64,000 bases of DNA, from positions 3,596,001 through 3,660,000 of the forward strand of contig NZ_CP011853.1 of NCBI RefSeq assembly GCF_001305675.1, given 5' to 3'. The position numbers and the translations under genes are program-made. The notes beneath the pieces were generated by a model that was not told the DNA's origin, searched no databases, and worked only from the letters and a program-made list of their open reading frames with translations. The DNA is from Gordonia phthalatica (GTDB lineage Bacteria > Actinomycetota > Actinomycetes > Mycobacteriales > Mycobacteriaceae). Positions 15,488 through 23,950 of this stretch are shown here, piece by piece (position 1 is the first letter of the stretch; each line of letters starts with the position of its first letter).

Positions 15488-18013
15488 TCACTCAGCAGTC
15501 AACTGAGAAGAGATGTTCAACCGAGAAGCACGAACAGCAGGAACGAACGCACCGACCAGACAGAGAACAACGGGCACGGCAACGTAGCCGACAGCCGAAA
15601 GCACCGGCGAATAAGAGATGTCGATCGACGTCGTCTGGCTCAGTATCCGATCCGCGAGCAGGTGCAGTCCGCTGCCGAGGATGAGGCCGACGACGGCGCC
15701 GACGAGGGCGATGGCCGCCGCTTCGCTGAGGACCATGCGGGTGATGAAGCGGCGGGAAGCCCCCATGGCGCGGAGGACGGCCAGTTCGCGGCTGCGTTCG
15801 AGGACGGAGAGCAGGAGGGTGTTGAGGAGGGCGATGGCGGCGGCGCCGGCGACGATCCACTGGATGGCGACGGTGAAGGCGCCGGCCTGTTCGGCGCTCT
15901 TCTGGGTGGCGGCCAGGGCTTCGGGGCCGGTGTAGACGTTGACGGGTCGGTTGCCGAGGCCGGGGTGGCGGTCGGCGATGGCGGTGAGTTGCGCGCGCAC
16001 CCTCTCGTGGTCGGCGCCGGGCCGGAGGGTCACTTGGAGGTAGGTGTCGCCGTCTCGCCGGAACCATTCGTGCAGGAGGGTGTTGGAGACGGCGCCGACG
16101 CCGGAGTCGATGGCGACGTAGTCGACGGTGTCGCGGACGACGAGTTGGTGGTAGCCGGTGGGACTCGCGAGGCGGATGGTGTCGCCGACGGACACGTCGA
16201 GCATGCGGGCGAGGACGTTGGAGAGCAGGACGCCGTCGCCGTCGAGGGTCTGGCGGACGGCGTCGTCGGACGCCTTCTTGATGAAGGGGGCGGAGGCGCC
16301 GGGGACGAGTCCCTGGATCAGCACCTTGGCGTCACCGATGTTGACCGACGCCCATTGGCCGCCGACGACGGTCTTCACGTCGGGCAGGGCGCGCACCTCT
16401 CGTTCGATCTCGGGGTCGAGGGCGGGTCCGAGCGGAATCGCTTCGGCGGTGCGAGAGGAGACGTAGAAGTCGGGTTCGGCGAGGCCGTCGAGGGAGCCGG
16501 AGATGGACCCGACGAGGTTGTTCAGAGATCCGGAGATGCCGACGCCGACGGCGATGGCGACGGCGACGGTCATGACGGTGGCCCAGACGCGTCGGGGTGC
16601 GCGTTCGGTGTTGACGGCGGCGAGCCGGCCGGGACCGCGCCAGCGTCCGGCTAGTCCGGAGACGCCGCGGACGAGGGGCGTCATGATGGCGAAGCAGAGG
16701 AGGAGGCCGCCGATGGAGTAGATCGCGCCTGCGAGGATCGCGGCCCGACCCTCAATGGTTTCGGCGGTGATCCAGGCGGCGCCGAGGAGGGCGGCGCCTG
16801 CAACGCCGCTTGCTATGAGGAGGCCGGTGGCGGGTGGTTCGGCGTCGGACGCCTCTCCGGGGACCATGGCTTCGACGGGGGCGACGGCGAAGACGGATCG
16901 GGCGGCGAGGGTCGTCGCTCCGATGCAGGCGACGATGCAGGCGGCGATCGCGACGACGGGAGCGTAGGCGGGCAGGTGGTAGTCGATGACGACGCCGACG
17001 GATTCGGACGCGTCGGGAAGGCGACCGATGATCCACCGGCCGGCGAGGATGCCGAGGGGCACGCCGAGCACTCCCCCGATGAGTCCGAGGACTGCGGATT
17101 CGGCGAGGAGGTCGCCGACGAGGTGGCGGCGTCGGGCACCGAGCGCGCGGAGCATGGCGAGGGACTGCCGGCGGGAGGCGACGGCCATGTTCATGGTGTT
17201 GAAGACGAGGAAGGCCGCGATGACCAGGGACACCATGGCGACGAGGAGGGTGGAGTCGTGGGTGACAGAGTTGGCGACTTCGACTTGCTTCACGCGGAAG
17301 GCGGGGTCGACGACGCTTGCCTGCCCGCCGACGACCTTCGCGACCTGACCGCGCAGGTCCGGTTGGGAGACTCCGGGCTTCGGGACGATGAGGATGGAGT
17401 CGACGGCGTGGTCGAGTCCGGTGAGCCGCTGGGCGAGGCCGAGGTAGGCGAAGACGAAATTCCCGCCGTTGAGCATGCGAGCCCGACTGTCGGGTACCAC
17501 GCGAAGCACGGTGACGTCGACACCGGAGATGGTGGTGCTCTGACCCTCGCGGAGGCCGGTGGCGGCACCGACGATGACGCCGTCGTCGAGCCCGCCGGTG
17601 TCGAGTCCGTCACCGGAGGCGTCGACGGCGCTGCGGAGGTCGCTCGACAGCGATGTCACGTACATGTCGGAGCCGAGCAGGACGGCGGGATGGCCGCCGA
17701 TCACGACGGTGCTGCGGACCAGGGGGACGACGGCCTTGGCGCCGGGAGTCTCGCGGCGGAGCTGTCCGGTGAGGTCTGCGTCGACGCCGGAGTCGGTGAT
17801 TCCCGCGACTTCGACGGTCGCGTCGCCGGACAGGGCCGCATTGAACTGGCGGACCGATTCGGACATCGACCCGTAGGTGCCGAGGACGGCGACGAGCAGC
17901 GCCGAGGACACGAGCACCACTGCGAGGGAGGTGACGACGCGGAGCTTGTGACTGCTGAGTTCGCGGAGGTTGAGGATGCGGACGCGCGTCAGTCCGGCGA
18001 GGAGAGCGCGCAT
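15488..18013 (-). CDS. FtsX/MacB-like ABC transporter permease
   Basis: 841 residues. The N-terminal helix (residues ~24-48) is followed by a large extracytoplasmic domain, three helices around residues 250-370 (first FtsX domain), a middle pair of helices, a second periplasmic region and a final FtsX domain (~720-841). This duplicated-FtsX layout is typical of actinobacterial lipoprotein or lipid exporters and macrolide-type exporters. It starts 1 bp after the ATPase gene stop. Substrate unknown. Confidence 0.85.
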   Translation of the reverse strand: MRALLAGLTRVRILNLRELSSHKLRVVTSLAVVLVSSALLVAVLGTYGSMSESVRQFNAALSGDATVEVAGITDSGVDADLTGQLRRETPGAKAVVPLVRSTVVIGGHPAVLLGSDMYVTSLSSDLRSAVDASGDGLDTGGLDDGVIVGAATGLREGQSTTISGVDVTVLRVVPDSRARMLNGGNFVFAYLGLAQRLTGLDHAVDSILIVPKPGVSQPDLRGQVAKVVGGQASVVDPAFRVKQVEVANSVTHDSTLLVAMVSLVIAAFLVFNTMNMAVASRRQSLAMLRALGARRRHLVGDLLAESAVLGLIGGVLGVPLGILAGRWIIGRLPDASESVGVVIDYHLPAYAPVVAIAACIVACIGATTLAARSVFAVAPVEAMVPGEASDAEPPATGLLIASGVAGAALLGAAWITAETIEGRAAILAGAIYSIGGLLLCFAIMTPLVRGVSGLAGRWRGPGRLAAVNTERAPRRVWATVMTVAVAIAVGVGISGSLNNLVGSISGSLDGLAEPDFYVSSRTAEAIPLGPALDPEIEREVRALPDVKTVVGGQWASVNIGDAKVLIQGLVPGASAPFIKKASDDAVRQTLDGDGVLLSNVLARMLDVSVGDTIRLASPTGYHQLVVRDTVDYVAIDSGVGAVSNTLLHEWFRRDGDTYLQVTLRPGADHERVRAQLTAIADRHPGLGNRPVNVYTGPEALAATQKSAEQAGAFTVAIQWIVAGAAAIALLNTLLLSVLERSRELAVLRAMGASRRFITRMVLSEAAAIALVGAVVGLILGSGLHLLADRILSQTTSIDISYSPVLSAVGYVAVPVVLCLVGAFVPAVRASRLNISSQLTAE

Positions 18014-18014
18014 C

Positions 18015-18698
18015 TCACGCGTCCCGCTCGTCGATCCTGCCGTCGCGCACGGTCACGATGCGATCGCAGACGGCGGCGGCGTTGTTGTCGTGCGTCACCA
18101 TGAGCACCAGTCGGTCGGGTTCGTCGTGCGCCACCTCGGCCAGCAGTTCGAGGACGTCGGCACCGGTCTTGGAGTCGAGGTTGCCGGTCGGCTCGTCGGC
18201 GAGGAGGATCTTGGGTCCCATGATCAGCGACCGCGCGATCGCGACGCGCTGCATCTGACCGCCGGACAGTTCCGCCGGTCGGTGGTCGACGCGAGCGCCG
18301 AGCCCGACGCGTTCCAGGAGTTCGACGGCGCGCGGTTTGGCCTTCGTGAACGAGCGGGAGTCGAGCAGCATCGGCAGTGCCACGTTCTCCCATGCGGTCA
18401 GGGTCGGGACCAGGTTGAAGAACTGGAAGATGAAGCCGACGCGGTTGCGACGGAACTCGGAGGCCTCGTCGTCTCCGAGGGCGGTGAGGTCGGTGCCGTC
18501 GACCCGGATCGTGCCGGAGGTGGGGGTGTCGAGAGCCCCGATGATGTGGAGCAGCGTCGACTTGCCTGCGCCCGAAGGACCGACCACGGACACGAACTGT
18601 CCGCCGTCCAGGGTCAGGGACGCACCGTCGAGCGCGCGGACCGTCTCGGTTCCCATGCGGTACTCGCGCACCAGGTTCGACGCTTCGACGACGGCCAC
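18015..18698 (-). CDS. ABC transporter ATP-binding protein (LolD/MacB type)
   Basis: 227 residues, GTG start. Walker A Gly-Pro-Ser-Gly-Ala-Gly-Lys-Ser-Thr (residues ~40-48), a Q-loop at Phe-Gln-Phe-Phe-Asn, signature Leu-Ser-Gly-Gly-Gln-Met-Gln-Arg, Walker B Ile-Leu-Leu-Ala-Asp-Glu-Pro-Thr-Gly-Asn-Leu-Asp and the His of Val-Thr-His-Asp are all present. It powers the FtsX-like permease encoded directly downstream. The pattern belongs to the MacB/LolD subfamily, which uses mechanotransmission rather than classical transport. Confidence 0.92.
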   Translation of the reverse strand: MAVVEASNLVREYRMGTETVRALDGASLTLDGGQFVSVVGPSGAGKSTLLHIIGALDTPTSGTIRVDGTDLTALGDDEASEFRRNRVGFIFQFFNLVPTLTAWENVALPMLLDSRSFTKAKPRAVELLERVGLGARVDHRPAELSGGQMQRVAIARSLIMGPKILLADEPTGNLDSKTGADVLELLAEVAHDEPDRLVLMVTHDNNAAAVCDRIVTVRDGRIDERDA

Positions 18699-18751
18699 GC
18701 TGCTCCCCCTCCGCGGCCGGCGCCGCTTCCTCTGTTCGAACGCTACCGGGT

Positions 18752-19855
18752 CTACTCCGGCCAGACGCCGGTGGCGAAGAAGTTCTCCAGCGCCGCGGTG
18801 TGCGGCGCCAGGTCGAGCTTCTGCTCGGCCACCCAGTCGTCGTTGAAGTAGGTGTGGTCGTAGCGGTTGCCGCTGTCACACAGCAGCGACACGACACTGC
18901 CGCCGCGGCCGCGTTCGAGCATGTCGGCGATCACCGTGCAGACGCCCCAGAAATTGGTTCCGGTGGAGCCCCCGACACGACGACCGATCCGCTGCGACAG
19001 GAAGCGCATCGCCGCGACCGATGCGGCGTCGGGGACGGGCACCATCGCGTCGATCACCTGGGACACGAACGACGGCTCCACGCGCGGCCGTCCGATGCCC
19101 TCGATGCGCGACGCGGTCTGGGAGGTCAGGGTCCCGTCACCGGTCCGGTAGGCGGGCAGGAAGACGGAGTTCTCGACGTCGACGACGGCGAGCCGAGTCG
19201 GATGCTGCCGGTACCGGATGTATCGGCCGAAGGTCGCCGACGTGCCGCCGGTGCCCGCGCCGACGACGATCCACTCCGGGACCGGATGCCGTTCGGCCTC
19301 CATCTGCTCGAAGACGGACTCGGCGATGTTGTTGTTCCCGCGCCAGTCGGTGGCGCGTTCGGCCATCGTGAACTGGTCGATGAAGTGGCCGCCCAGTTCT
19401 GTTTCGAGCTGCTGCGCGACGGTGTAGATCTCGGACGGAGAGTCCACGAAGTGGCAGACGCCGCCCTGGGCCTCGATGAGCCGAGTCTTGGCAGGCGACG
19501 TCCCCGACACCATCACCGCGATGAACGAGACGCCGATCAGCTTCGCGAAGTAGGCCTCGGAGACGGCCGTCGACCCCGACGACGCCTCGATGACCGTAGT
19601 GTCCTTGCGAATCCATCCGTTGCAGAGGCCGTACAGGAACAACGACCGCGCCAGCCGATGCTTCAGCGAACCGGTGGGGTGCGTCGACTCGTCCTTGAGG
19701 TACAGGTCGATGCCGTCGCCGCGAGAGGCCCAGTCGGGCAGGTCGACCTTCAGCAGGTGCGTGTCCGCACTGCGACGGGCGTCCGCCTCGATGAGCCGAA
19801 CCGCCCGGCTCGACCAGTCGCGGTCGACGGCGTGCTCCACCATCCGGCTCGTCAC
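18752..19855 (-). CDS. cysK2: CysK2-type PLP enzyme (S-sulfocysteine synthase-like)
   Basis: 367 residues from a GTG at 19855. A fold-type II PLP enzyme: Asp-Glu-Ser-Thr-His-Pro-Thr-Gly-Ser-Leu-Lys contains the PLP lysine (~residue 65), Glu-Ala-Ser-Ser-Gly-Ser-Thr-Ala binds substrate, and Val-Gly-Ala-Gly-Thr-Gly-Gly-Thr cradles the phosphate. The C-terminal extension and the Asp-Trp-Arg-Gly-Asn-Asn-Asn-Ile-Ala-Glu segment match M. tuberculosis CysK2 (Rv0848) rather than CysK1 or CysM. CysK2 makes S-sulfocysteine from O-phosphoserine and thiosulfate; that activity is by homology. It lies 2 bp from the upstream DUF4229 gene. Confidence 0.8.
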   Translation of the reverse strand: MTSRMVEHAVDRDWSSRAVRLIEADARRSADTHLLKVDLPDWASRGDGIDLYLKDESTHPTGSLKHRLARSLFLYGLCNGWIRKDTTVIEASSGSTAVSEAYFAKLIGVSFIAVMVSGTSPAKTRLIEAQGGVCHFVDSPSEIYTVAQQLETELGGHFIDQFTMAERATDWRGNNNIAESVFEQMEAERHPVPEWIVVGAGTGGTSATFGRYIRYRQHPTRLAVVDVENSVFLPAYRTGDGTLTSQTASRIEGIGRPRVEPSFVSQVIDAMVPVPDAASVAAMRFLSQRIGRRVGGSTGTNFWGVCTVIADMLERGRGGSVVSLLCDSGNRYDHTYFNDDWVAEQKLDLAPHTAALENFFATGVWPE

Positions 19856-19857
19856 GG

Positions 19858-20187
19858 TCAGTCCTCGCCGCGCAGGCGCGCCTGCAGGTCGTCGCGCTGC
19901 GCCGAACGCTTGGCGTCGATCTGCGCGATCTGGTCGTTCACCCGCAGCCGCAGCGACTTGAAGATCACGAGGCTGAGCGGCAGAGCGATCAGCACACCGA
20001 AGACGGCGGCGACGAGCGGCGGAACCGTGACCCCGAACGCCTGCCCGCCGAAGTAGACGGCGAGGGCGAGCACGACGACGAGGCCGATGCGCGCGACCGA
20101 GTAGATGACCACCGCAAGAATGAGACTCCCCATCGTCGCGGGAGCGTGGTCGGCGGACTGCTGAGCGTCCGGCTGTTCAACTGTCAT
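19858..20187 (-). CDS. DUF4229 membrane protein
   Basis: 109 residues from the ATG at 20187; longer upstream starts lack conservation. Two membrane helices (residues ~19-41 and ~50-72) are followed by a basic, coiled C-terminus (Arg-Leu-Arg-Val-Asn-Asp-Gln-Ile-Ala-Gln-Ile-Asp). The family is actinobacterial and of unknown function; the M. tuberculosis member Rv0531 sits near the cytochrome c biogenesis genes, as here. It is divergent from bldC. Confidence 0.78.
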   Translation of the reverse strand: MTVEQPDAQQSADHAPATMGSLILAVVIYSVARIGLVVVLALAVYFGGQAFGVTVPPLVAAVFGVLIALPLSLVIFKSLRLRVNDQIAQIDAKRSAQRDDLQARLRGED

Positions 20188-20406
20188 ACCGACAAGGGTA
20201 CTGGCGAGCAGCCAGGACCTGCGAATACACCGTTCAGAGGACATCTTCGGACAGGGAGAGCAAGCGGCCGAATCAGACCTAATCCAACATTACGGACTCT
20301 TTACCAACCCCTGACTGTTCGAGCAACCAGCACATATGCGTGTACATGTGGTGTGTACCGGGCGAAACCGCCCTGTGACTCGATCAGTAACCGAAGGGGA
20401 GAGAAA

Positions 20407-20625
20407 ATGACCATCGCTGATAACTCCACCGAAACGGGCCTCATCACGCCCGCGCTCGCCACCCAGCACAACCTGACCCCCGGCCAGGTCGCCGCGATGT
20501 TCAACGTCAACCCGAAGACGGTGGCCCGCTGGGCCTCCTCCGGCGTTCTCAAGTCCATCCGCACCCCGGGCGGCCACCGTCGGTTCCGCGAAGCGGATGT
20601 GGTCGAGCTGCTCAACCGTTCCTGA
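20407..20625 (+). CDS. bldC: BldC-like MerR-type DNA-binding protein
   Basis: 72 residues, ATG preceded by GAAGGGGAGAG. A single winged helix-turn-helix: Leu-Thr-Pro-Gly-Gln-Val-Ala-Ala-Met-Phe-Asn-Val, then Lys-Thr-Val-Ala-Arg-Trp-Ala, then the wing Arg-Thr-Pro-Gly-Gly-His-Arg-Arg-Phe-Arg. This is nearly the whole of BldC, a developmental regulator in Streptomyces that binds direct repeats cooperatively; in non-sporulating actinobacteria its targets are less known. The 219 bp upstream are AT-richer than average and hold its promoter. A long palindrome follows 20 bp after the stop. Confidence 0.92.
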   Translation: MTIADNSTETGLITPALATQHNLTPGQVAAMFNVNPKTVARWASSGVLKSIRTPGGHRRFREADVVELLNRS

Positions 20626-20645
20626 GCCTTTACGCGTCTTCGTCC

Positions 20646-20922
20646 GTCAGACCGACGGCGACGCGAAACACTGTTTCCTCGGCAGTCCTCGCTCCTCGGC
20701 TAGGCCGTGTTGCGAAAGTCCACTGCCTTGGATCGGTGGATCCGATGGACGGCTGGCAAGGCGGAGGAGGGAGGCATAGCGGTAGCTATGTCGACCGACG
20801 ACAACGCAGCCAGGCGTTCATCGGGCCGCCGAGACAGGCAAAGGGACTTTCGCAACACGGCCTAGCGCCTCGTCACTGCGGAGAGCTCGGAAATCAGTGT
20901 TTCGCGTCGCCGTCGGTCTGAC
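20646..20922 (+). repeat. Long-arm palindrome, copy B (28-bp arms), split by a MITE
   Basis: Arms 20646-20673 and 20895-20922 are exact complements, and TCTTTTTC follows the right arm. Left loop half (ending CAGTCCTCGCTCCTCGG-CTAG) and right loop half (CTAG-CGCCTCGTC) together equal the loop of copy A at 15342-15452, read in the same sense relative to the upstream gene. The arms differ completely from those of copy A. It lies 20 bp after the bldC stop, so terminator or 3'-UTR function is plausible. From 20931 to 21020 I see nothing except AT-rich promoter-like sequence. Confidence 0.82.
20700..20865. mobile_element. 158-bp MITE with 18-bp terminal inverted repeats and CTAG duplication
   Basis: The element 20704-20861 begins GCCGTGTTGCGAAAGTCC and ends with its exact complement. 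It is flanked on both sides by CTAG (20700-20703 and 20862-20865), a 4-bp target duplication. Subterminal parts (CCGATGGACGGCTGGC and the complement of a CCGATGAACGCCTGGC copy) are also inverted. It has no coding capacity. The homologous empty site at 15342-15452 has a single CTAG. CTAG targets suggest an IS5-like parent, by inference. Confidence 0.85.
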
Positions 20923-21027
20923 TCTTTTTCGGTAGGGTGGCGGTTGAGCTTCTCGTCTGAGATGTTTGTGGTTGTTGTCGGGTTGCGTCGTATCGTTACG
21001 GTTGCGATTCGCTGACTGGAGGTTGTG

Positions 21028-21198
21028 GTGCCGTACCTGTTCGTCGTGCTGATCGTGTTCGCGGCCGCGTACCTCGCGTGGCGGATCACGCGGACGCAGC
21101 CGCACCAGCATGCCGGGCCGTCGCGCGGACAGCAGCCTCCCGCACCGCGCGGACCCGACGACGATCCCGACTTCCTGCGGTCGCTCGACGACCGCTGA
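21028..21198 (+). CDS. Small single-helix membrane protein
   Basis: 56 residues (57 if the preceding GTG at 21025 is used), with GGAGG at 21018-21022. One N-terminal membrane helix (Tyr-Leu-Phe-Val-Val-Leu-Ile-Val-Phe...) followed by a Pro/Gln-rich tail ending Asp-Pro-Asp-Phe-Leu-Arg-Ser-Leu-Asp-Asp-Arg. A tiny gene sits at the same place beside ccsA in mycobacteria. No function is known. The good ribosome-binding site, codon pattern and a following terminator support it as real. Confidence 0.7.
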   Translation: MPYLFVVLIVFAAAYLAWRITRTQPHQHAGPSRGQQPPAPRGPDDDPDFLRSLDDR

Positions 21199-21216
21199 CA
21201 GACTTCACATACGAGA

Positions 21217-21245
21217 GAAGCCCGGTCCCTCAGGGACCGGGCTTC
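21217..21245. terminator. 13-bp hairpin terminator between convergent genes
   Basis: GAAGCCCGGTCCC (21217-21229) pairs with 21233-21245 around a 3-nt loop, 18 bp after the small membrane gene and 24 bp before the stop of the opposing ccsB gene. The hairpin is flanked by A-rich and T-containing ends, so it may work in both directions. Confidence 0.85.
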
Positions 21246-21269
21246 CTTGCTGTCTGCGTCAGGCGACGA

Positions 21270-22286
21270 TCACAGACCCGCGTACGAATGCAGGCCCGAA
21301 ACCACCAGGTTGATTGCGAACAGGTTGAACAGGAGGGCGACGAAGCCCGCGACGTTGACCCACGCCGACGCGTTGCGCCAGCCGGCGGTCGCACGGGCGT
21401 GCAGGTAGGCCGCGTAGATCACCCACGCGATGAACGAGACCGTCTCCTTCGGGTCCCAGCCCCAGAACCGCCCCCACGACGCCTCGGCCCAGATCGCGCC
21501 GCAGATGATGCCCAGACCGAACAACGGGAAACCGATCACCGTGCACTTGTACGCCGTGCGATCCAGCGCCTCCGCGCTCGGCAGGTGATCCAGCAGGCGC
21601 CGCATCGACGCACCGAAGCCGGTCGACGTCTCGTCGATCGCACCGATCGTCGGCCACTTGCTCCGGGCCAGGTACAGCATGCTCGCGACACCGGCCACCA
21701 GCAGGATGCCGGAGGCGATCGAGATGATCGAGACGTGGATGGCCAGCCAGTACGACTTCAGCGCGGGCACCACCGGAGCGGCCTGCGTGTACAGGTAACG
21801 GCCGCCGATGAACATCAGCAGGACCACCGGAACCAGCACGAAGCTCAGGAGCGGACGCGACTCCTTCTTGCGGAGGACCACCAGACCGGCGCCGACGCAG
21901 GCGATGCAGGTCAGCGAGATGAACTCGTACATGTTGCCCCACGGGGCGCGATCGGTCGAGACACCGCGGAGCACGATCGACCCCAGGTGTGCTGCGAAAC
22001 CGACCCACACCACCGGGTACGCCATCGCGGCGAGCTTCTCGCCGAGCGCCCGGCGCGGCGCAGGCCCCGCCACCCGCCCGGGAACCCGATCCGACGCCGC
22101 ATCGTCGCCACCGGCACCGACCGTCACCAGCGCCTTCGCCGGCTCCTCGAGCTTCGCGTAGCGGGCCGCGGCCAGCGCGCCCAAGAACATCAGCATCGCG
22201 ATCACGTAGACCGTGATACCGGTTGCGAACAGCTTGTCGGAGTAGCCCGCCAACGTCTCGTTGACGTAGCCCACAGCGTCGTTCAT
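21270..22286 (-). CDS. ccsB: Cytochrome c biogenesis protein CcsB/ResC
   Basis: 338 residues with about eight membrane helices. The Trp-rich heme-handling motif Trp-Gly-Arg-Phe-Trp-Gly-Trp-Asp-Pro-Lys-Glu (residues ~257-267) identifies a CcsA/CcsB-type heme exporter and cytochrome c synthase subunit. It acts with ResB (encoded directly upstream in the same operon, 35 bp gap) to carry heme across the membrane and attach it to apocytochrome c. It is the ortholog of the gene called ccsA (Rv0529) in M. tuberculosis. Confidence 0.92.
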   Translation of the reverse strand: MNDAVGYVNETLAGYSDKLFATGITVYVIAMLMFLGALAAARYAKLEEPAKALVTVGAGGDDAASDRVPGRVAGPAPRRALGEKLAAMAYPVVWVGFAAHLGSIVLRGVSTDRAPWGNMYEFISLTCIACVGAGLVVLRKKESRPLLSFVLVPVVLLMFIGGRYLYTQAAPVVPALKSYWLAIHVSIISIASGILLVAGVASMLYLARSKWPTIGAIDETSTGFGASMRRLLDHLPSAEALDRTAYKCTVIGFPLFGLGIICGAIWAEASWGRFWGWDPKETVSFIAWVIYAAYLHARATAGWRNASAWVNVAGFVALLFNLFAINLVVSGLHSYAGL

Positions 22287-22321
22287 GAACGATTCCTCAT
22301 CTTCTCTTCACTCCCGAGCAG

Positions 22322-23950
22322 TCAGAGCTTCGCTCGGTTCTTCGACGCGTCTCCGTCGAGCAGACCGCGTGCCTGCTCTTCGAAGCCGTCGCCCCAGCCC
22401 GCCTGATCCGTGCGGGCCAGGCCGGCCACCTCTACTACAGTACGTCGTTCACCGCTGTCGGCAACAGGCACGATTCGCGCCCAGATCCGACGACGGCGGA
22501 TCATCAGCGAGACCACCAGGCCCAGCACCATGACGATGGCCGACACCAGGACCCCGGTCTGCGCAGGATCGTGCGACACCTGGATCGACACCCAACGTTG
22601 GAAGCCGTCGAACCGGACGCGCGTTCCGTCCGGCAGCACGGTGTCCGCGCCTACCGCCAGGTTCACCGACGCCTTCTGCTTCAACCGCCCCTGATCGATC
22701 AGACTCTGATCCAGCGAGTACACGTTCTGCGGACGACCGGTGTCCAGGCCGGTGTCGCCCTGATAGATGCGGATCGCGACGCTCGGCTTGTTCGGGACCG
22801 GCGACTGCGAGTCGAGAATGTTGCCGTGCGCGAAGACCGCGTCGGGGGCGAACAGCCCCTCGATCGCGATCTGGTTCTTACGTCGATCGTCCTCGTTCGG
22901 GAACATGCCCGCCGGAGTGTCCACGCGGACCGCGCCTTCCGACAGCATCGTCTGCGTCGACTGCGGGATGAACGGCGTCGTCTCGGTCCTCGTCTCACCG
23001 TTCTTGAACGTCACGGTGAAGGTCGGCGCGAAACCGTTGCCGAGCACATACACGCGGTCGCCGGCGATGCGCAGCGGCCGGTTGACCTGCACCTGCGTGG
23101 TCGGCCACTGATTCGCGGGCTTGGTCACGTCGGTGGTGTAGGCCATCTTCGCGTCGTACATGTCCGGCTGGCCGCTCGGCAGGAAGGTCGCCGAGAAGTC
23201 GTCGATCCGAATGCAGAACGGCTCCAGCCCCGTGCCGTCGATCATGGCACCCGACCGGAAGGAGTCGTAGACGGCGGTCGACGTGTTGCAGAGGACCTGG
23301 TCGCCGTCGGCCACCAGCGTTCGGGTGCCCTCGTAGCCCCACAGCTTGCCGACCGCAATGGTGATCAGCAGCGACAGCAGCGCGAAGTGGAAGACCAGGT
23401 TGCCGAACTCGCGCAGGTAACCCTTCTCCGCCGACACCTCGACGGCACCCTCCGGGTACCGGGTCGACGGCTCCACCGTCCGCACCTCGGTGCGCCAGCC
23501 CCGCAGGTTCTTCCGAACGCGCTCGCCGATCTCGTCGGGCGTGCCGTCGACGGTCTCCTCGATGTGCCGGGGCAGCCGCTTCAGGTTGCGGGGCGCCTTC
23601 ACCGGCTTGGCGCGCAAGGCCTTGTAGTGCTCGACGGTGCGCGGAGTCAGGCAGCCGACCAGCGACACGAACAGCAGCACGTACACGGCGGTGAACCAGC
23701 TGGACTGGAAGACGCCGAACAGCTGCAGCTTGTCCATCACGGTGCCGAGGGTGCCGTGGTCCTTGATGTAGTCAAGGGTCTTCTGCTCGTTCAGCTCACG
23801 CTGCGGCAGGAGGGCACCCGGGATCGCGGCCAGCGCGAGCAGGAACAGCAGTGCCAGCGCGGTGCGCATCGACGTCAGACCGCGCCACGCCTTGCGGAGC
23901 GGCGTCACGACGAAGCGCTGCAGCGCTGCCGGGCGGGCGGACTCGGTCAT
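22322..23950 (-). CDS. resB: Cytochrome c biogenesis protein ResB
   Basis: 542 residues. Helices at residues ~30-48, ~75-97 and ~185-205, then a large extracytoplasmic domain and a last helix near 460-482 give the ResB/Ccs1 topology. It is the partner of CcsB in system II cytochrome c maturation. The start ATG overlaps the ccdA stop by 4 bp. The order TlpA-CcdA-ResB-CcsB is the standard actinobacterial operon. Confidence 0.92.
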   Translation of the reverse strand: MTESARPAALQRFVVTPLRKAWRGLTSMRTALALLFLLALAAIPGALLPQRELNEQKTLDYIKDHGTLGTVMDKLQLFGVFQSSWFTAVYVLLFVSLVGCLTPRTVEHYKALRAKPVKAPRNLKRLPRHIEETVDGTPDEIGERVRKNLRGWRTEVRTVEPSTRYPEGAVEVSAEKGYLREFGNLVFHFALLSLLITIAVGKLWGYEGTRTLVADGDQVLCNTSTAVYDSFRSGAMIDGTGLEPFCIRIDDFSATFLPSGQPDMYDAKMAYTTDVTKPANQWPTTQVQVNRPLRIAGDRVYVLGNGFAPTFTVTFKNGETRTETTPFIPQSTQTMLSEGAVRVDTPAGMFPNEDDRRKNQIAIEGLFAPDAVFAHGNILDSQSPVPNKPSVAIRIYQGDTGLDTGRPQNVYSLDQSLIDQGRLKQKASVNLAVGADTVLPDGTRVRFDGFQRWVSIQVSHDPAQTGVLVSAIVMVLGLVVSLMIRRRRIWARIVPVADSGERRTVVEVAGLARTDQAGWGDGFEEQARGLLDGDASKNRAKL

